Assembly: GCF_014697105.1 (NCBI RefSeq)
Contig: NZ_JACJRF010000020.1
Location: forward strand, 1 to 64,000
Length of the DNA stretch: 64,000 bases
Source: Anabaena subtropica FACHB-260
GTDB taxonomy: Bacteria > Cyanobacteriota > Cyanobacteriia > Cyanobacteriales > Nostocaceae
Reading direction: 5' to 3'
In this document: piece after piece, positions 18,446 through 29,912 of the stretch
Layout: the number at the start of each line of letters is the position of its first letter
Numbering within the stretch: position 1 is the first letter of the stretch
Notes under the pieces: model-generated
The model's database searches: none
Seen by the model: only the letters and a program-made list of their open reading frames with translations
What the model was told of the DNA's origin: nothing
Translations under genes and position numbers: made by a program

Positions 18446-20053
18446 CTATAACTTTGACGTATCTTTGAGTTTATTTGATATTGTTTTTTCCTTATTTAAA
18501 GGCTGAGATTTTTCAAACAATAAAACCTCAATTTTTTGACTAAAGTAACGATGATTTACGAGAGCCATATTTTGACTAATTTCTGCAATTAATATGTTTT
18601 GTGGATCTTCAAATTTACGGTTTCTAATAACTACCAAAACTCTATTAAATTCTTGAATAATATGATTTAATTTGTTGCTTGTTATTTCTGTGATTCGTGT
18701 ATGGGGTAAGCGCGGTATATTGAATTTCCAGCGCCTTAAACCGTACTGAGTGATTGGCAATGATGGTTGAAAATAATATTGAAATGCCGCGTCTATAGTA
18801 CTGGGAAATAGTAAGACCATATCATCTGGTTTAGCCAGAGATATTACATAAGTGGCTACTTGATTCCAAGCTTCTTTTTTATACTGTTTATAATAGCTTC
18901 CTGTAAAGTAAATTTGCATAGTTAGTAAAATTGCCAATGCTACAGATATTAATGATTTTTTACGCAATTTTAATACACCAGCAGCAATAATCAAGAATGA
19001 AGGTATGGTAGTCCAGATAAAAATCCTAGTTATGAAAATTGGTTTCCATAAACTAATTAAAAATGCTAGAAAAAGAGTACCAATACTCAATGCTAGAGTA
19101 AGGATTATTTTTATTGGTTGATGTCGCCAATACCAGATTCCCAAAGATGCTAAGGCAACAATAATTAACAAATAATATTCACTAGAGTAAAGTTCAGTTA
19201 GAGTTCTAAAAAAAGTACCCAGAGTTGGGGTAGAAATCCAAAAACTACTAAGAGTTACTAACGCCTGCTTTAATATTTTGGGAATCCACCAAGACCAGAG
19301 AAGTAGCGGTATGCAGTTAGCAAGAATCCAATTGACGAAAAATATCCTGTTAAATTTACCAGTTGTTAACCACCAAACACAAGCAATAATGTTAGCTATA
19401 ATTAATAGCAATACTGCTGTGTTGTGGCAATAAAGGTCGATGGAAACACCAATTATATAGGCTATCCAAGATAAATCAGCGACTAATTGTTGAGATTTAT
19501 CTGAATTAATAAAATTATGAGATTGAAAGCTGTAAATTAAACCTTTACCAATTATTATTTTAGCTTGAAAAGGATGTGTAAATAGATACGCTAAACCCAG
19601 AATTGACAATGTAGCAGCTGTACCCATCAACCCATAAGCTCTTACTTCCTGACTATATTGAATATTAATAGTTGAAGTTGCTAGTAATGCTGATGCAATC
19701 AATCCTAGCCAATGACCACCTAATATTCGACCTACACCATACAATAGTGGAATAGTTATGGTAGAAATAATAGCTGAAAAGCTGCGTAAAGCTATTTCTG
19801 ATTGTCCGAAAATTAACCAGAAATGTTGTAGTGTATAGTAAAGTGGTGGGTTTGTTTCCCTTATAGCGTCTTCACCCCAAAGCTGAGAAAGTGGCATTTG
19901 TGCAAACCGCCAAGTAGCTGCTTCATCTACCCAAAGTGGCTCTTTTCCTAAATTATGAAAGCGAAGAATTGCACCCAACATAGTGATGGCTATGACAGCA
20001 ATGTAGGGTGAATTAATGGCACTTTGAAATCGATATCTGTATTGATGATTCAT
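18446..20053 (-). CDS. Membrane GT-C glycosyltransferase (GT39/ArnT-like, PMT superfamily)
   Basis: The protein of about 535 residues has some ten to twelve membrane helices. The acidic motif of GT-C enzymes sits in the first periplasmic loop (GKEPLWVDEAATWRFAQMP). The ATG at 20053 is chosen over a TTG three codons upstream. These enzymes transfer a sugar from a polyprenyl-phosphate donor. The neighbouring GT2-GtrA gene (85 bases upstream on the same strand) could make or flip that donor, so the two probably form one glycosylation module (inference). Acceptor unknown. Confidence 0.88.
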   Translation of the reverse strand: MNHQYRYRFQSAINSPYIAVIAITMLGAILRFHNLGKEPLWVDEAATWRFAQMPLSQLWGEDAIRETNPPLYYTLQHFWLIFGQSEIALRSFSAIISTITIPLLYGVGRILGGHWLGLIASALLATSTINIQYSQEVRAYGLMGTAATLSILGLAYLFTHPFQAKIIIGKGLIYSFQSHNFINSDKSQQLVADLSWIAYIIGVSIDLYCHNTAVLLLIIANIIACVWWLTTGKFNRIFFVNWILANCIPLLLWSWWIPKILKQALVTLSSFWISTPTLGTFFRTLTELYSSEYYLLIIVALASLGIWYWRHQPIKIILTLALSIGTLFLAFLISLWKPIFITRIFIWTTIPSFLIIAAGVLKLRKKSLISVALAILLTMQIYFTGSYYKQYKKEAWNQVATYVISLAKPDDMVLLFPSTIDAAFQYYFQPSLPITQYGLRRWKFNIPRLPHTRITEITSNKLNHIIQEFNRVLVVIRNRKFEDPQNILIAEISQNMALVNHRYFSQKIEVLLFEKSQPLNKEKTISNKLKDTSKL

Positions 20054-20138
20054 TCCCAACAATTATATTTATCAAAAAAATATAACGAAAAGTATATTTA
20101 TCACTTTCCGTTACAAGAAAATAGCTAAAACAAATTTT

Positions 20139-21377
20139 TTATTTGACTTGAGTGACTCGCCAACTCAGTCGCAAGTTAACCCAGAAGTTCCAAACAGTAG
20201 CTATAGCGATCGCAATTAGGTTGGCAATATAGCGGTTGGGAATGAGATAATTAAACACGATGTTTAATATCAATACATTCAGCACCACCCCCGCAAGGCA
20301 AACAATATTAAATTTCAAAAATCGCTTCAAACGTTGATGCCAATGTTGTTGCTGCATAGACACGTCTGCAAATGTCCAAGCATCATTCCAGAGAAAGTTA
20401 TTGAAAATGGCAATTTCCGAGGCAATAATTTTACTGCGGGTTAGCGGCCAGGCTAGTGTTGTTGGGTCACTTAATAGATAAAGTAGCACCATATCTACAA
20501 ATACCCCACTCAATCCCACTAAACCAAAGCGGATAAATCTATCGAGGGGAAAGCTGTGATTAATTTTTTGCAGTCTGCCGGTGGAGACTCGCAAGCGAAT
20601 TAAATGGCGGATGTAATCTATATATTGCTTCCAAGTAACTTTGCTTTCACCTTCTTGGCGTTCGCAGAATACATAACCTACTTCTGCAATCTCACCGACT
20701 TTACCCCGCCCAATTACTTCTAATAAAATTTTGTATCCTACAGGATTAAAGGTGGCATTGGTAATACAGTTACGACGTACCATAAAATAACCACTCATGG
20801 GGTCTGATACTCTACCCAAGACTCTTGGTAGAATAACTAGTCCTAATAATTGCGCCCCACGAGACAAAAAACGTCTGATAAAACTCCAGCTACTCACGCC
20901 ACCCCCATCTACGTGACGACTGGCTACTGCTAAATCTGCTCCCCTGTGAATTGCACGCAAAAGTTCCTGTAATACATGGGGTGGATGCTGCAAATCTCCA
21001 TCAATTACCCCTAAAATACTACCCCTAGCAGCTTGCCACCCACGAATTACGGCTGTAGACAGTCCTCTTTCCTCCTGTCGTCGCATTACCCGTAACTGTG
21101 GATATTCTCCTATTAAAGATTGAGCTACTTCCCATGTACCATCTGGGCTATCATCATCTACAACAATTAGTTCGTAATCTCCTGGGATAAACTCATCCAG
21201 TATCTGACTTAATATCTCAACCACATTTTTAACATTTCCACTTTCTTTATAAGTAGGAATAATGAGAGAAAACTGGATGGATTGATCGGTAACACCCGAA
21301 TTACTAGGTGGAAACTCAGGGACTTGTAAATTACCTGCGGGTACTGGCAACAATGACTGAGTTCTGTTGATGCTCAT
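20139..21377 (-). CDS. Polyprenyl-phosphate glycosyltransferase (GT2, DPM1-like) fused to a GtrA membrane domain
   Basis: This 412-residue fusion has an N-terminal GT2 domain (about 35-265) with FSLIIPTYKESGN, the nucleotide-binding ELIVVDDDSPDGTWE and catalytic VIDGDLQHPP motifs. A C-terminal GtrA domain of four helices follows (about 283-408, starting FIRFGLVGLSGVFVDMVLLY). DPM1-type enzymes load a hexose onto undecaprenyl- or dolichyl-phosphate, and GtrA domains help move the lipid-sugar across the membrane (family knowledge). It is first in a two-gene minus-strand unit with the GT-C transferase. Start ATG at MSINRTQSLLPV. Confidence 0.92.
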   Translation of the reverse strand: MSINRTQSLLPVPAGNLQVPEFPPSNSGVTDQSIQFSLIIPTYKESGNVKNVVEILSQILDEFIPGDYELIVVDDDSPDGTWEVAQSLIGEYPQLRVMRRQEERGLSTAVIRGWQAARGSILGVIDGDLQHPPHVLQELLRAIHRGADLAVASRHVDGGGVSSWSFIRRFLSRGAQLLGLVILPRVLGRVSDPMSGYFMVRRNCITNATFNPVGYKILLEVIGRGKVGEIAEVGYVFCERQEGESKVTWKQYIDYIRHLIRLRVSTGRLQKINHSFPLDRFIRFGLVGLSGVFVDMVLLYLLSDPTTLAWPLTRSKIIASEIAIFNNFLWNDAWTFADVSMQQQHWHQRLKRFLKFNIVCLAGVVLNVLILNIVFNYLIPNRYIANLIAIAIATVWNFWVNLRLSWRVTQVK

Positions 21378-21960
21378 TAGAATTCAGGTGGTAGAAGATT
21401 CTTTTATGAGATTAACTGTATCTGATGAAGTATGCCTGAATAAGAAAATAATCTTTATGAAATCTTGATATCTTTTTTGGTTAAATCAGCTATTCTAGAT
21501 AGCATTTTTATCTACTGATGTCTAAATCTTACTGGCTCAAATACATATAAGCGTTAGATTCATTTGTTGATGCCGTTGAACAGCAAGTATGTTTTCATTA
21601 TTTAAATTTTTCTACAATTTGCCATTTGCATGATTGACAAATACTCATATGTATGGGTAGACTCACATTCTCCCCATGATTAAAAATATCTATCTCCTTG
21701 TGGGTGGATATTTTGTCAATCGCAACTAATCAGTGAACAGTTCTCAATAACAACTGGTGGCCGAATAGGGAGATGAGGCGTTAAACCAGATCAAAAACAA
21801 CTGACAAACATAGCGCAGTAAAATTCTTCATCTATACTACTTGTGGTGGAAGATAGATAAATTTTCCCGAAAGAAGGATGCAAGTTAGGGCATCATCTGC
21901 ATGAGAAAATACAGGTAATACAATCGCAACAAAAGCGATGAAGGCGCTGAAGGAAAAAAG
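21378..21960. other. 583-bp divergent promoter region between glycosyltransferase and ilvD
   Basis: No credible gene is present. AAGGAAAAAAG directly before the ilvD ATG serves as its ribosome site. No clear leader-peptide attenuator (runs of Ile, Leu or Val codons) or terminator was found upstream of ilvD. Confidence 0.5.
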
Positions 21961-23649
21961 ATGTCGGAGAACTTGAGAAGTAAGTTTATCACACAAGGGG
22001 TGCAGCGATCGCCTAATAGAGCAATGCTGCGGGCAGTTGGTTTTCAGGACGCAGATTTTACCAAAGCTATTGTCGGTGTTGCCAATGGTTATAGCACCAT
22101 AACCCCTTGTAACATGGGGATAAATCAACTGGCACAAAGAGCAGAAGTTGGTATAAAAAATGCTGGTGCAATGCCGCAAATATTCGGCACAATTACCATT
22201 AGTGATGGTATTTCGATGGGAACGGAAGGGATGAAATATTCCCTAGTGTCACGAGAAGTAATTGCTGACTCAATTGAAACCGTCTGTAATGGGCAAAGTT
22301 TGGATGGGGTGATTGCCATTGGTGGCTGTGATAAGAATATGCCAGGGGCAATGATTGCGATCGCTCGGATGAATATTCCTGCTATTTTTGTTTATGGTGG
22401 GACAATTAAACCAGGACACTACAACGGTAAAGACTTAACCGTAGTCAGTTCTTTTGAGGCTGTGGGTGAATACAGCGCCGGTAAAATTAACGAAGATGAA
22501 CTATTAGCAGTCGAACGCAGTGCTTGTCCTGGTGCTGGTTCCTGCGGTGGGATGTACACAGCAAATACGATGTCATCTTCCTTTGAAGCGTTGGGGATGA
22601 GTTTACCCTATTCCTCGACAATGGCAGCTGAAGACGAAGAAAAAGCCGATAGCACGGAAGAATCAGCCAAGGTATTAGTAGAGGCGATTCGCCATCAACT
22701 GTTACCCAAGCAGATTATCACCCGTAAATCTATCGAGAATGCTATATCTGTAATTATGGCGGTTGGTGGTTCCACCAATGCCGTACTGCACTTTCTAGCG
22801 ATCGCTCGTGCCATTGGTGTAGAACTAAATCTAGATGATTTTGAAACTATCCGTGGTCGTGTACCCGTTTTGTGTGACTTGAAACCAAGCGGTAGATATG
22901 TAGCGACAGACTTGCACAAAGCCGGGGGGATTCCCCAGGTCATGAAAATGTTACTTGTGCATGGTTTACTCCACGGAGATTGCATTACCATCACAGGTAA
23001 AACCATTGCCGAAGTCTTAGCAGATATCCCAGAAGAACCATCTCCCAACCAAGATGTAATTCGCCCTTGGAATAACCCCATGTATGCCCAAGGTCACTTG
23101 GCTATACTTAAAGGTAATCTGGCAACAGAAGGCGCTGTAGCCAAAATTACTGGGGTGAAAAAGCCAGTCATTACCGGGCCAGCCAAGGTATTTGAATCGG
23201 AAGAATCCTGTTTAGATGCAATTTTGGCAGGTAAGGTTAAAGCTGGTGACATTTTGGTTATCCGCTACGAAGGCCCCAAAGGCGGCCCTGGTATGCGGGA
23301 AATGTTAGCTCCCACCTCGGCTATTATCGGTGCAGGTTTAGGTGACTCTGTAGGGTTAATTACCGATGGCCGCTTCTCCGGTGGTACTTACGGGATGGTA
23401 GTAGGACACGTTGCACCAGAAGCAGCCGTTGGTGGTGCGATCGCTCTTGTGGAAGAAGGTGATAGCATCACAATTGATGCCGATGCACGCCTGTTACAGT
23501 TAAACATTACCGATGCAGAATTAGCCAGTCGTCGAGCCAATTGGCAACCCCGCCCACCCCGATATACGAAAGGCATACTGGCAAAATATGCCAAGTTAGT
23601 TGCTTCTAGTAGTGTTGGTGCAGTCACAGATTTAGATTTGTTTGCCTAG
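21961..23649 (+). CDS. ilvD: Dihydroxy-acid dehydratase
   Basis: The 562-residue protein has the three cysteines that fit a [2Fe-2S] cluster: C50 ([13 protein letters not shown]), C123 (GGCDKNMPG) and C195 within [16 protein letters not shown]. The C-terminal signature [14 protein letters not shown] contains the catalytic serine region. It converts 2,3-dihydroxy-isovalerate and -methylvalerate to 2-oxo acids in valine/isoleucine synthesis. A hairpin terminator follows about 130 bases after the stop, so it is probably a single-gene transcript. Confidence 0.97.
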   Translation: MSENLRSKFITQGVQRSPNRAMLRAVGFQDADFTKAIVGVANGYSTITPCNMGINQLAQRAEVGIKNAGAMPQIFGTITISDGISMGTEGMKYSLVSREVIADSIETVCNGQSLDGVIAIGGCDKNMPGAMIAIARMNIPAIFVYGGTIKPGHYNGKDLTVVSSFEAVGEYSAGKINEDELLAVERSACPGAGSCGGMYTANTMSSSFEALGMSLPYSSTMAAEDEEKADSTEESAKVLVEAIRHQLLPKQIITRKSIENAISVIMAVGGSTNAVLHFLAIARAIGVELNLDDFETIRGRVPVLCDLKPSGRYVATDLHKAGGIPQVMKMLLVHGLLHGDCITITGKTIAEVLADIPEEPSPNQDVIRPWNNPMYAQGHLAILKGNLATEGAVAKITGVKKPVITGPAKVFESEESCLDAILAGKVKAGDILVIRYEGPKGGPGMREMLAPTSAIIGAGLGDSVGLITDGRFSGGTYGMVVGHVAPEAAVGGAIALVEEGDSITIDADARLLQLNITDAELASRRANWQPRPPRYTKGILAKYAKLVASSSVGAVTDLDLFA

Positions 23650-23775
23650 ATGATTGAGCTATGAGCGTGTCATACCAATTTCGGGTGAGTAATTTCAAGG
23701 ATTTAGATCAATCCAGAAATTCTCAATAATATTACTCAGCTTAATTGAGTACCAGTTGTCAACTAACTATATATA

Positions 23776-23808
23776 GAAACTCCGTCCTTGTATGGGTGGA
23801 GTTTTTTT
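23776..23808 (+). terminator. Rho-independent terminator after ilvD
   Basis: An 11-bp stem (AAACTCCGTCC with GGGTGGAGTTT, including two G-U pairs) and loop TTGTAT are followed by a T-run (TTTTT). Confidence 0.85.
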
Positions 23809-24026
23809 ATTTTATGAGTATTTTTGCTGAAAAATCTTTAATAAATGCTTAATGATTTTACCTTCTCCTAGTATGTTCTTAACCTTGCTTCAGTAAATTT
23901 CTAGTGCTTGTTTACACGATTAAAGTTACTGCCCACTAAATTTTTGTCGATAAGAAAACTTGCTCGCTTTTGTCAACAAGCCAAGCTATGGCTGGCTGCT
24001 GGGAACCATTACTTACTAACAGAAAC

Positions 24027-27000
24027 ATGGCAAATATTAATACTCTAGGGATAGCTGTAACTGAGAATTTTGATACATTAGCTAATACTGGTACTAGCTC
24101 TATTCTACCTAGTGACTGGGTATTTACTGAGTCAGGAACTAATGCAAATACAACCTATACAGCAGGTACTGGTAGCTCTAATGCTGGCGATACATACAGC
24201 TTTGGTGCTGCTGGAAGTACAGACAGAGCGCTTGGTACATTGCAATCAGGTAGTCTAATACCGACATTTGGTTCTAGCTTCACCAATAACACAGGTGCTA
24301 CTATCACTACACTCGATATTGCTTACACTGGTGAGCAGTGGCGCTTAGGAACAGCAGGCAGAAGCGATAGACTAGATTTTCAATACAGCTTAGATGCTAC
24401 TTCTTTGACAACGGGAACATGGATTGATGTTGATACGCTCGACTTCACAACACCCAATAGTGCTGGAACAGTAGGACTAAGAAATGGTAATGATCCTGCG
24501 AACAGAACAGCAGTAAGTGCTTCTATTACTGGTTTGTCTATTCCATCAGGTACAACTTTTTGGATTCGCTGGAATGACTTTAATGCTAGTGGTGCAGATG
24601 ATGGTTTAGCAATTGATGACTTTTCTCTGACAGCACTGAATGAAACAGTGACACCAATTCCTGGTATCACCTTAATTGAGTCTGGTGGTAGCACTAATGT
24701 TACTGAAGGTGGGGCAACAGATACCTACACTATCGTGCTGAACACCAAGCCTACAGAAGATGTTACAGTTACCATTACCTCTGACTCTCAAACCACAACT
24801 AATGCTACTACCCTCATCTTCACACTTGATAACTGGAATACACCCCAAACCGTTACTGTTACAGCAGTTGATGATGATTTAATAGAAGGCACACATAGCA
24901 GTGTTATTACTCACACAGTCAGTAGTAACGATACTAACTACAACGGAATCAACCTTGACTCAGTTACTGCAACTATCACCGATAATGATGTTTCTCTCTC
25001 CATTACCAAAATTCATCAGATTCAAGGTAGCGGTGCAGCCTTTGACTCTAACTTTGGTGGTATTCGCACAATTGAGGGGATTGTAGTTGCAGCTTTCCCT
25101 GGTGTTTCTGGTCTCAATGGTTTCTTCGTCCAAGAAGAAGATGCAGATACCGATAATGACCCTACAACCTCTGAAGGTATCTTTGTTTTCGACCCCATAG
25201 GACGGTTTTCTGGTAGCGTCGGTGATAAAGTCCGTGTGACTGGAACGGTGAGTGAGTTTACCAGTAGCAGTGGTGGTAACAATAGCAGCCTTACCCAATT
25301 ATCTCAAGTTAGTAGTGTGGTTAACTTGGGTGCAGACATACTACCTACAGCTACTAACATCCAGTTTCCTGTAACTAGTGTGGCAGACTTGGAACGCTAC
25401 GAAGGGATGCTGGTCAATGTCAGTGCTGCGAGTGGTGATTTAACTGTCACTGAACATTTCCAACTAGGTCGTTTTGGTCAGGTTGTGCTTTCGTCTACTG
25501 GTGCTAGTGACCAACCTGGTACAGATGGGAGACTAGAACAATATACCCAATTTAATGACCCCAGTGTTGCTGGCTACTCTGCTTATTTACAAGAGATTGC
25601 CACACGAAGGATTATCTTAGATGACGGTAGAGGGACGCAAAACCCAGAACCAATTGTCTTTGGTCGTGGTGGTGAACCTTTAAGCGCTACTAATACCTTA
25701 CGCGGTGGCGATACAGTTGCTACCATCACTGGCGTTTTAGACCACCGTTTTGAAGGGTATCGTGTCCAAACCTCAACAGGTGTAGACTTTACACCAGCGA
25801 ATCCCCGCCCAACAACCACCCCAGATGTCGGCGGTACACTAAAAGTTGCCAGCTTTAACGTTCTAAACTACTTCAACGGTGATGGTACTGGTAGCGGCTT
25901 TACTAGTCCTGAACAACGGGGTGCTGAAAACCTAACTGAGTTCAACCGTCAGCGTGATAAAACAATTGCTGCCATCCTGGGATTAAATGCTGATGTTGTC
26001 GGTCTGATTGAAATCGAAAATGATGGTTACGGTGCAAACAGTGCTATCCAAGATTTAGTCAACGGACTGAATGCGATCGCTGGTGCTGGTACTTATGCCT
26101 TTATTGATCCGGGTTTACCTCGGTTAGGTACAGATGCGATCGCTGTTGGTTTTATCTACAAACCTGGTAGTGTCACCCCAGTAGGTGCAGCCGCCACCGT
26201 CCCTGATGACTTTGGTCAAGCTGCATTTGATAACAATAACCGTAAACCCTTAGCCCAAACTTTCCTGCAAAACTCCACCGGCGAACAATTCACAGCCGTC
26301 ATCAATCACTTTAAATCGAAGGGTTCGAGTTCTGGAAATCCTGGTGATGCTGATGCTGGTGACGGTCAAGGTTTATCCAATGGTACACGCACCCGTGCAT
26401 CTGAAGATTTGGCAGCATGGTTAGCCACAAATCCCACAGGTACTACTGACACAGATTACCTGATTATGGGCGACATCAACGCCTACTCCCAGGAAGACCC
26501 AATTAGGGCTTTGGAAAATGCCGGATACACTAACCTCGTACCCAACACTTCCTACTCATTTGTTTTCAATGGTCAATGGGGTTCTTTAGACCATGCTTTA
26601 GCCAATGGTTCTTTAGTATCACAAGTCACTGACGCTGCCAAGTGGCATATTAATGCTGATGAACCCAATGTTCTCGATTACAACACCAACTTCAAGTCAA
26701 CAACACAGATCAACAGCTTATACAATGATGATCCTTTCCGTTCATCAGACCATGACCCAGTAGTTGTAGGGTTGAACTTAAATACTGCCCCTACCGCCGT
26801 CCAAGACATCGCCATTACCGATGAAAATACTGCCGTTAATGTTGATGTTTTGGCTAATGACAGTGATTTCAATAATGATTCTTTGCAAATCACGCTAGTC
26901 TCTATACCAGCTAATGGTATTGCCGTTATCAACGACAATGGTACACCAAGCAACTTTGCTGATGACTTTATTGTTTACACCCCAGATATGGGCTACGTCG

Positions 27001-27773
27001 GTAATGATAGCTTCACTTATACCATCAGTGATGGTAAGGGTGGCATTGCAACAGCATCTGTGAGCGTCTCTGTCCATGCTGTTGGCGGTGGCTTTATTGG
27101 GACTCCCGGTGACGATAACCTCATAGGTACCAATAACAATGATATTATCCGGGGTCTGGGTGGCAATGATACCTTGAGAGGTGGTAACGGTAACGATACC
27201 TTGTATGGTGGCGATGGTGATGACGTGCTGTCAGGAGGAAATGGTAATGATATTCTCTACGGTGGTAGGGGTAATGATACCTTACTAGGTGGTAACGATA
27301 GTGACATCCTCTATGGTGATGACGGTAACGACTACCTCGATGGTGGTAATGGTAATGACACCTTATATGGTGGTGCTGGCAATGATACTTTAATTGGTGG
27401 TAACGGTAACGATCTGCTAGTCGGTAGTCAAGGATTCGATATATTGACTGGTGGTAACGGTAGCGATCGCTTCTATTTAAGCGATACTCGTACTGGAGAA
27501 TTTGACACTATTACCGACTTGAGAGTCGGGCAAGATACAATCTTGCTTTCCCTCTCAGAGTTTGGACTAAACCAAGCCTTGGGTACACTTGACCCCAGTC
27601 TATTCCGTCTTGGTAGTAGTGCAGTAACAGCAAGCGATCGCTTTATCTATGACAATACTACAGGCGAACTATTCTTTGATGAAGATGGTATTGGCAGTGC
27701 AGCCAAAGTTCAGATAGGTTTGTTATCGAATCAAGCAGCACTCACGAGTAGCGATATTACTGTGATTGCATAG
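24027..27773 (+). CDS. Large extracellular nuclease-like protein: EEP nuclease, cadherin-like and RTX domains
   Basis: About 1248 residues from [14 protein letters not shown] 23988 and TTG 23970 would add 13 or 19 residues without a good ribosome site. Order of parts: an N-terminal beta domain (about 1-210); a Calx-beta-like domain (about 215-325, ending ATITDND); an OB-like region (about 330-590); an endonuclease/exonuclease/phosphatase domain (about 600-930) with [41 protein letters not shown] and [11 protein letters not shown]; a cadherin-like domain ([16 protein letters not shown]); and about ten GGxGxDxLxG RTX repeats (about 1005-1130). There is no Sec signal, and a C-terminal non-repeat tail fits type I secretion. 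It resembles ExeM/NucH-type extracellular nucleases that use DNA as a phosphate source (inference). No TolC/HlyB-type genes are adjacent. Confidence 0.92.
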   Translation: MANINTLGIAVTENFDTLANTGTSSILPSDWVFTESGTNANTTYTAGTGSSNAGDTYSFGAAGSTDRALGTLQSGSLIPTFGSSFTNNTGATITTLDIAYTGEQWRLGTAGRSDRLDFQYSLDATSLTTGTWIDVDTLDFTTPNSAGTVGLRNGNDPANRTAVSASITGLSIPSGTTFWIRWNDFNASGADDGLAIDDFSLTALNETVTPIPGITLIESGGSTNVTEGGATDTYTIVLNTKPTEDVTVTITSDSQTTTNATTLIFTLDNWNTPQTVTVTAVDDDLIEGTHSSVITHTVSSNDTNYNGINLDSVTATITDNDVSLSITKIHQIQGSGAAFDSNFGGIRTIEGIVVAAFPGVSGLNGFFVQEEDADTDNDPTTSEGIFVFDPIGRFSGSVGDKVRVTGTVSEFTSSSGGNNSSLTQLSQVSSVVNLGADILPTATNIQFPVTSVADLERYEGMLVNVSAASGDLTVTEHFQLGRFGQVVLSSTGASDQPGTDGRLEQYTQFNDPSVAGYSAYLQEIATRRIILDDGRGTQNPEPIVFGRGGEPLSATNTLRGGDTVATITGVLDHRFEGYRVQTSTGVDFTPANPRPTTTPDVGGTLKVASFNVLNYFNGDGTGSGFTSPEQRGAENLTEFNRQRDKTIAAILGLNADVVGLIEIENDGYGANSAIQDLVNGLNAIAGAGTYAFIDPGLPRLGTDAIAVGFIYKPGSVTPVGAAATVPDDFGQAAFDNNNRKPLAQTFLQNSTGEQFTAVINHFKSKGSSSGNPGDADAGDGQGLSNGTRTRASEDLAAWLATNPTGTTDTDYLIMGDINAYSQEDPIRALENAGYTNLVPNTSYSFVFNGQWGSLDHALANGSLVSQVTDAAKWHINADEPNVLDYNTNFKSTTQINSLYNDDPFRSSDHDPVVVGLNLNTAPTAVQDIAITDENTAVNVDVLANDSDFNNDSLQITLVSIPANGIAVINDNGTPSNFADDFIVYTPDMGYVGNDSFTYTISDGKGGIATASVSVSVHAVGGGFIGTPGDDNLIGTNNNDIIRGLGGNDTLRGGNGNDTLYGGDGDDVLSGGNGNDILYGGRGNDTLLGGNDSDILYGDDGNDYLDGGNGNDTLYGGAGNDTLIGGNGNDLLVGSQGFDILTGGNGSDRFYLSDTRTGEFDTITDLRVGQDTILLSLSEFGLNQALGTLDPSLFRLGSSAVTASDRFIYDNTTGELFFDEDGIGSAAKVQIGLLSNQAALTSSDITVIA

Positions 27774-27808
27774 CAGTCTTATCTGATTCGTCAGTATCAA
27801 GATTTTCC

Positions 27809-27842
27809 AACCCCCAACTTTTTTAAGAAGTTGGGGGTTTTG
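27809..27842 (+). terminator. Strong Rho-independent terminator after the RTX nuclease
   Basis: A perfect 12-bp stem, AACCCCCAACTT paired with AAGTTGGGGGTT, encloses a short T/A loop and is followed by TTGT; it lies 35 bases after the stop codon. Confidence 0.88.
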
Positions 27843-27946
27843 TGATCAAATTGTTCATACTTGCTTTTGTCTTGCCATAGCTTTTGCCAAAATAGAAATG
27901 AAGATATCTTACTTGATAAAAGATAACATCGCCAATAGATACCAAT

Positions 27947-28681
27947 ATGCCCATAAAAGTTCTACAAAATTGGCAAACAACACCAGAGTTTGTTAACCAA
28001 AGCGTTCACTCTGTTGTTGATTCAGCACAGCAACTTGGTCAATCTTTACAAGAAACTGCTACCCAAACGACAGATAAAGCAGTTCGTGTAGTGACTACAA
28101 CAATTGATCACGCTAAAGGTTACTTAGATCAAAATTTGCAAGCGGCTGATCAATTTAAGAGTACAACATCAACAGCAATGCAAACAGCGATCGCTTCCTC
28201 TGTAAATGATTTGCTAGTACAACATCCTACATTTTTGCGGTTGTTGCAAATATTAGGTTGGGCAACCAATCACCCAATTATCAGTTTGGTAATTTTGCTA
28301 TTTATTATAGCTTTTATCTGGAGCATTATTAAAGCAATTATGCGCTTGATTGAAACTGCTAGTTGGTCAATTTTCCAAGTACCATTAAAACTAATTCAGG
28401 GTTTAATTAAAGTTGGCATCTTCTCTTTTAGTAAAGTTGGTACTTTCGCTATACAAAAAATCAATAATTATCAGACAATAAATGATGAATCACATTTTTC
28501 TGTTAGTAATAATCAAATTATTTTTCCAGACAAACAGCAAAGATTAAACGAAATTTTTCAACGATTAGAAGCAATTCAACAGGAGCAAAGAGAGCTTTTA
28601 CAAGAGGCTAAAAAGCTAATTCCTTCAGATACCATCGAGATAACTCTTCCAGAAGTAAAATTTACTCGCAGTCAAATCTAA
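27947..28681 (+). CDS. Unknown membrane protein with amphipathic N-terminal region
   Basis: The 244-residue protein has an N-terminal Thr/Gln/Ala-rich helical region (about 15-75), resembling amphipathic helix repeats of lipid-associated proteins. One strong membrane helix follows at about 106-125 (HPIISLVILLFIIAFIWSII), then a second hydrophobic helical stretch (about 130-165) and a C-terminal coiled coil (QRLNEIFQRLEAIQQEQREL). I do not recognise the family. Its stop overlaps the stop of the convergent oxidoreductase gene (CTAA). Confidence 0.75.
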   Translation: MPIKVLQNWQTTPEFVNQSVHSVVDSAQQLGQSLQETATQTTDKAVRVVTTTIDHAKGYLDQNLQAADQFKSTTSTAMQTAIASSVNDLLVQHPTFLRLLQILGWATNHPIISLVILLFIIAFIWSIIKAIMRLIETASWSIFQVPLKLIQGLIKVGIFSFSKVGTFAIQKINNYQTINDESHFSVSNNQIIFPDKQQRLNEIFQRLEAIQQEQRELLQEAKKLIPSDTIEITLPEVKFTRSQI

Positions 28682-29820
28682 AAATTGGAAATTTGGTTAA
28701 TAATTTCATCTTCTGCACCAGCTAAAAATTGAGCAAAGCGCTGTGCCAAAGGTGGTATAAAAACTAGGGGATTGCTAAAACCGGAAAAAATATTAACGCC
28801 TGCAAATTCTGGAACAGCACCAATCACAGATAATCCATTACTACTAAATGCTACTAAACAATGATGCCAATTCCCTGGTAAATTTCCCAAAGCTGGTAAA
28901 ATTTGACTGATACTTTGACGCAACCAATTTTCACTCTCTTCAGGATTTACAAAAGCATCGGTATCTGTAAGCACACGACTAATTTGACCCAAGCGTAAAC
29001 TTCCATCTAAAAACTGAATTGCACCCACGTCTAATATTGGTGATATTAGCTGATTATCGGGTTCATCCCACAATTCATCAACTTTAGTAGAAGCAGATTC
29101 TAATTTAAATCTCTGCAAATTAGATGGCATCACTAAAGTATTTAATCGCAAATCAACAGGTGGAATTTCAATTATTTCTGCATGGGTAAAATACACCCTA
29201 ATTGGAATACCCACCGATTTGAGTAGCTTGCGGCTGAGTCCACCAGCGCAAATTACTACATTAGCACCGTCATAGTTTGCAGTAGTTGTTTTAACACCAC
29301 CTGACATTACTTGCAATACTTCACCTATCTGCAACTCACCGCCAGCACGCAAAAAGCCTCGAATATAGGCTTGTGCTGTGTTTTGCGGATTAATATGACC
29401 ATGTTTGACAGTTAAAGCACCTGCAATTGCTGCTGGCTTGAGCAGTGGTTCTAACTCACAGGCTTCTTTTACAGTGAGTAAACGTGGTGGTACTGCACAC
29501 TGAGCATACGATGCTGCCGTGGTTTCTGGGTCACTGTCCGCAGAAATTGTCAGTAATAAATCTAATTCCCGCAGTTCAATATCAGCGTCTAACTCTTGAG
29601 ACAGGATATTGTAGCGATCGCGTGCCTCCTGGCATAATTGACGAGTAAGCTGGGTACTACCAGACCAATAGGCAAGTCCACCATAACTGTAACGAGTAGC
29701 ATTCTGGGGTACAGCATCTTTTTCTAATAAAAGTACACTAAAGCCTGTTTTCACTAATTCATAGGCGAGTGCAGCACCTGCAATTCCACCACCAACCACA
29801 ATCCAGTCGTAAGTTTTCAT
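28678..29820 (-). CDS. FAD-dependent DAO-family oxidoreductase
   Basis: The 380-residue protein has an N-terminal FAD-binding Rossmann motif (IVVGGGIAGAALAYEL, residues 6-21). DAO-family features include the substrate-side IRGFLRAGGELQIGEVLQ and a C-terminal segment near SNGLSVIGAVPEF plus GFSNPLVFIPPLAQRF. It probably oxidises an amino or hydroxy acid with FAD (like glycine oxidase); the substrate is not inferable. Upstream lies an intrinsic terminator whose T-run abuts the start codon, so its promoter arrangement is odd (see findings). Confidence 0.88.
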   Translation of the reverse strand: MKTYDWIVVGGGIAGAALAYELVKTGFSVLLLEKDAVPQNATRYSYGGLAYWSGSTQLTRQLCQEARDRYNILSQELDADIELRELDLLLTISADSDPETTAASYAQCAVPPRLLTVKEACELEPLLKPAAIAGALTVKHGHINPQNTAQAYIRGFLRAGGELQIGEVLQVMSGGVKTTTANYDGANVVICAGGLSRKLLKSVGIPIRVYFTHAEIIEIPPVDLRLNTLVMPSNLQRFKLESASTKVDELWDEPDNQLISPILDVGAIQFLDGSLRLGQISRVLTDTDAFVNPEESENWLRQSISQILPALGNLPGNWHHCLVAFSSNGLSVIGAVPEFAGVNIFSGFSNPLVFIPPLAQRFAQFLAGAEDEIINQISNF

Positions 29821-29821
29821 A

Positions 29822-29853
29822 TAAAAAGCAGATTAGTTAATTACTAATCTGCT
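29822..29853 (-). terminator. Terminator of the RRM gene, abutting the next gene's start codon
   Basis: Read on the minus strand, AGCAGATTAGT pairs perfectly with ACTAATCTGCT over an AATTA loop and is followed by TTTTTAT. It ends two bases before the ATG of the oxidoreductase gene. Confidence 0.8.
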
Positions 29854-29912
29854 GATTATGGGATGATTTGTTTTTAACAAAAACTAAATTTTCTTAAGAC
29901 TTAATATTGACT

